Origin: Verrucomicrobiaceae bacterium
Lineage (GTDB): Bacteria; Verrucomicrobiota; Verrucomicrobiia; Verrucomicrobiales; Verrucomicrobiaceae
Reading direction: 5' to 3'
NCBI GenBank assembly: GCA_947463285.1
Contig: CANHTV010000030.1
Span: 1 to 16,252, forward strand
Length of the DNA stretch: 16,252 nucleotides
Under the pieces are notes generated by a model that was not told where the DNA came from, did no database searches, and saw only the letters and a program-made list of their open reading frames with translations. A program made the position numbers and the translations under genes. Of this stretch, positions 14,935 to 16,252 are shown one piece after another. The stretch's first letter is position 1. Every line of letters begins with the position of its first letter.

Positions 14935-14965
14935 TAAACTTTTTCGGCCAAGCTTTAATAGTTTA
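14935..14965. promoter_or_regulatory. Candidate operator between the DUF1080 and second DUF1501 genes
   Basis: TAAACT (14935-14940) and AGTTTA (14960-14965) form a 6-bp inverted repeat with a 19-nt spacer inside the 95-bp divergent gap. TTGCCG (14929-14934) and TTTAAT (14954-14959) form a weak plus-strand promoter-like pair with a 19-nt spacer overlapping it. Either could occur by chance. Confidence 0.22.
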
Positions 14966-14990
14966 GCAGACCACGGCGTATGCTTCAGCC

Positions 14991-16252
14991 ATGCCCCCCA
15001 CTCTACAGCGCCGCGCCTTTCTCTCAGACCTAGGTCTGGGCTTTGCAGGTGTGGCCCTGCAAGGCATGATGCAGCGTGAAGCGCGCGGCCTGACTTTACC
15101 GGAGTCTCCTGATGGCCAGCCGCACTTTCAGCCTCGCGCCAAAAGCGTGATCTGGCTTTTCATGCGCGGTGGCGTCAGTCACATGGAGAGCTTTGATCCA
15201 AAGCCGCTACTGAACAAATATGCTGGCAAAAGTATTGCCGAAACGCCTTACAAACACGTGCTCGATCCTGAGCGCCGCAAGAAGGTGCGCGTGGTGGTGG
15301 TAAACGACGCCAACGGCCAGCAGCGCAATAAAATTTATCCACTGCAAATCGGCTATCGCAAAGGCGGACAAAGTGGCATCGAAGTCAGCGACTGGTTCCC
15401 GCATCTTCGTGATTCCGTGGATGATCTGGCCATCATCCGCAGCCTTTGGACCACGGATGATAATCACGGCGCGCAAGTGCAGTTTCACTCAGGCCGTCAC
15501 ATGCTCGATGGGAGGCATCCCACGATCGGAGCCTGGGTGAATTACGGCCTGGGTTCGCTGAATGAAAATCTTCCCCAGTTCATCAACATCGGCCCGCGCT
15601 TCTTTGATCTCAAAGACGGTCACTACCTTGGCCCGGCTTATGATGCGATGAATCTGAAGATCGACCCCAAAAACCCACTCGCCTACGCGCGTCCGGAGCT
15701 CCCAATGACCGATGCTGAGCAGGCGGCGCGCTTCTCTCTCGCTGGCAAACTGAACCGCCTCAGCGCCCAGCGCTATCCTGACGACCCGACACTCGCGGCG
15801 CGCATCAAGTCCTACGAACTGGCTTTTCACATGCAGAAGGATGTGCCTGCGGTGGTGAATTTCAGCCAGGAAAGTCAGGCCACGCAGAAAATGTACGGCC
15901 TCGATCACGCCGTCACCAAACCATTCGGAGAGCAATTGCTGGCCGCACGACGCTTTGTGGAAAAAGGCGTGCGCTTCATTCAGATCATGCATGGCGATGG
16001 CGCGGCCGGAGCCTGGGACAGTCACTCCAAGCTGCGTGAAAATCACAGCAAACTCGCCGCTCAGGTGGACAAGCCCATCGCGGGTCTCATCGCCGACCTC
16101 AAGCAGCGTGGCCTCTTTGAGGAAACCATCGTTGTATTCGCCACCGAGTTCGGCCGCACGCCAGGCTCACAGGGCACCGATGGACGTGATCATCATCCTT
16201 ATGGATTCAGCGTTTGGATGGCAGGAGGCGGCATCAAAGGCGGCATCGTGCA
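14991..16252 (+). CDS. Second Tat-exported DUF1501 protein, 3' end beyond the window
   Basis: An open frame of 420 residues runs to the window end without a stop. It starts MPPTLQRRAFLSDLGLGFAG, a twin-arginine signal, and continues as a DUF1501 domain: RAKSVIWLFMRGGVSHMESF (49-68) with DPKP next, TIGAWVNYGLG, KGVRFIQIMHGDGAAGAWDS with HSK next, ATEFGRTPG and GRDHHPYGFSVWMAGGGIKG. It is a different subtype from the gene at 10907-12319: the N-terminal region is longer, with an ETPYKHVLDPERRKKVRV segment. Such genes usually pair with a PSCyt1/DUF1549/DUF1553 gene, which could lie downstream of the window. Here the upstream neighbour is the divergent DUF1080 gene. The protein is expected to be periplasmic; its reaction is not established. 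Confidence 0.93.
   Translation, partial: MPPTLQRRAFLSDLGLGFAGVALQGMMQREARGLTLPESPDGQPHFQPRAKSVIWLFMRGGVSHMESFDPKPLLNKYAGKSIAETPYKHVLDPERRKKVRVVVVNDANGQQRNKIYPLQIGYRKGGQSGIEVSDWFPHLRDSVDDLAIIRSLWTTDDNHGAQVQFHSGRHMLDGRHPTIGAWVNYGLGSLNENLPQFINIGPRFFDLKDGHYLGPAYDAMNLKIDPKNPLAYARPELPMTDAEQAARFSLAGKLNRLSAQRYPDDPTLAARIKSYELAFHMQKDVPAVVNFSQESQATQKMYGLDHAVTKPFGEQLLAARRFVEKGVRFIQIMHGDGAAGAWDSHSKLRENHSKLAAQVDKPIAGLIADLKQRGLFEETIVVFATEFGRTPGSQGTDGRDHHPYGFSVWMAGGGIKGGIV

Overview
The window looks like a chromosomal segment of a Verrucomicrobiota or Planctomycetota bacterium, most likely Verrucomicrobiota. The main reason is the linked pair of a planctomycete-type cytochrome c/DUF1549/DUF1553 protein and a Tat-exported DUF1501 protein, plus a second DUF1501 gene, a DUF1080 gene and a CII-like regulator carrying the signature MESHEV. 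Shine-Dalgarno signals are weak or absent, the GC content is high, and short reiterated intergenic-type repeats occur. This is an inference from gene families; no rRNA or other marker gene is present.

Layout. Positions 1-913 hold the 3' end of the RNA-binding protein Tex. A CII-like helix-turn-helix gene (minus) is convergent with it and shares a strong hairpin at the gene ends. A DedA membrane protein (plus) runs straight into a minus-strand SulP transporter fused to a beta-carbonic anhydrase, with no base between the two stop codons. The SulP-CA gene is divergent from a LysR/NhaR-like regulator, and the gap between them carries two related inverted dyads with T-N11-A spacing. A co-directional run follows from 4513 to 13762: LysR regulator, single-HKD phospholipase D-like protein, secreted beta-propeller glycosidase-like protein, PSCyt1/DUF1549/DUF1553 protein, DUF1501 protein, a small conserved protein with a motif like the CTP-dependent riboflavin kinase, and an L,D-transpeptidase lipoprotein. 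A minus-strand cytidine deaminase and a secreted DUF1080 protein follow, then a divergent second DUF1501 gene cut by the window end.

How the genes may work together. The SulP-CA fusion with its divergent regulator looks like a self-contained bicarbonate/CO2 unit. The propeller protein, PSCyt1 protein and DUF1501 protein are all predicted to be exported, and the last two genes overlap by 4 bp. With DUF1080 and the second DUF1501 gene, they suggest extracytoplasmic glycan processing, although the biochemistry of PSCyt1/DUF1501 pairs is not established. Tex, cytidine deaminase and L,D-transpeptidase are housekeeping or cell-wall genes.

The most unusual points are the conserved protein at 12340-12831, whose start codon appears to come from a short ATGACGAA repeat; two other short repeat-like patches and a histone-tail-like insertion within the PSCyt1 protein; a change of third-codon-position bias inside the first DUF1501 gene; and a terminator placed directly before the cytidine deaminase start. 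No gap without a gene exceeds about 105 bp, and I saw no tRNA, rRNA, CRISPR array or insertion sequence.
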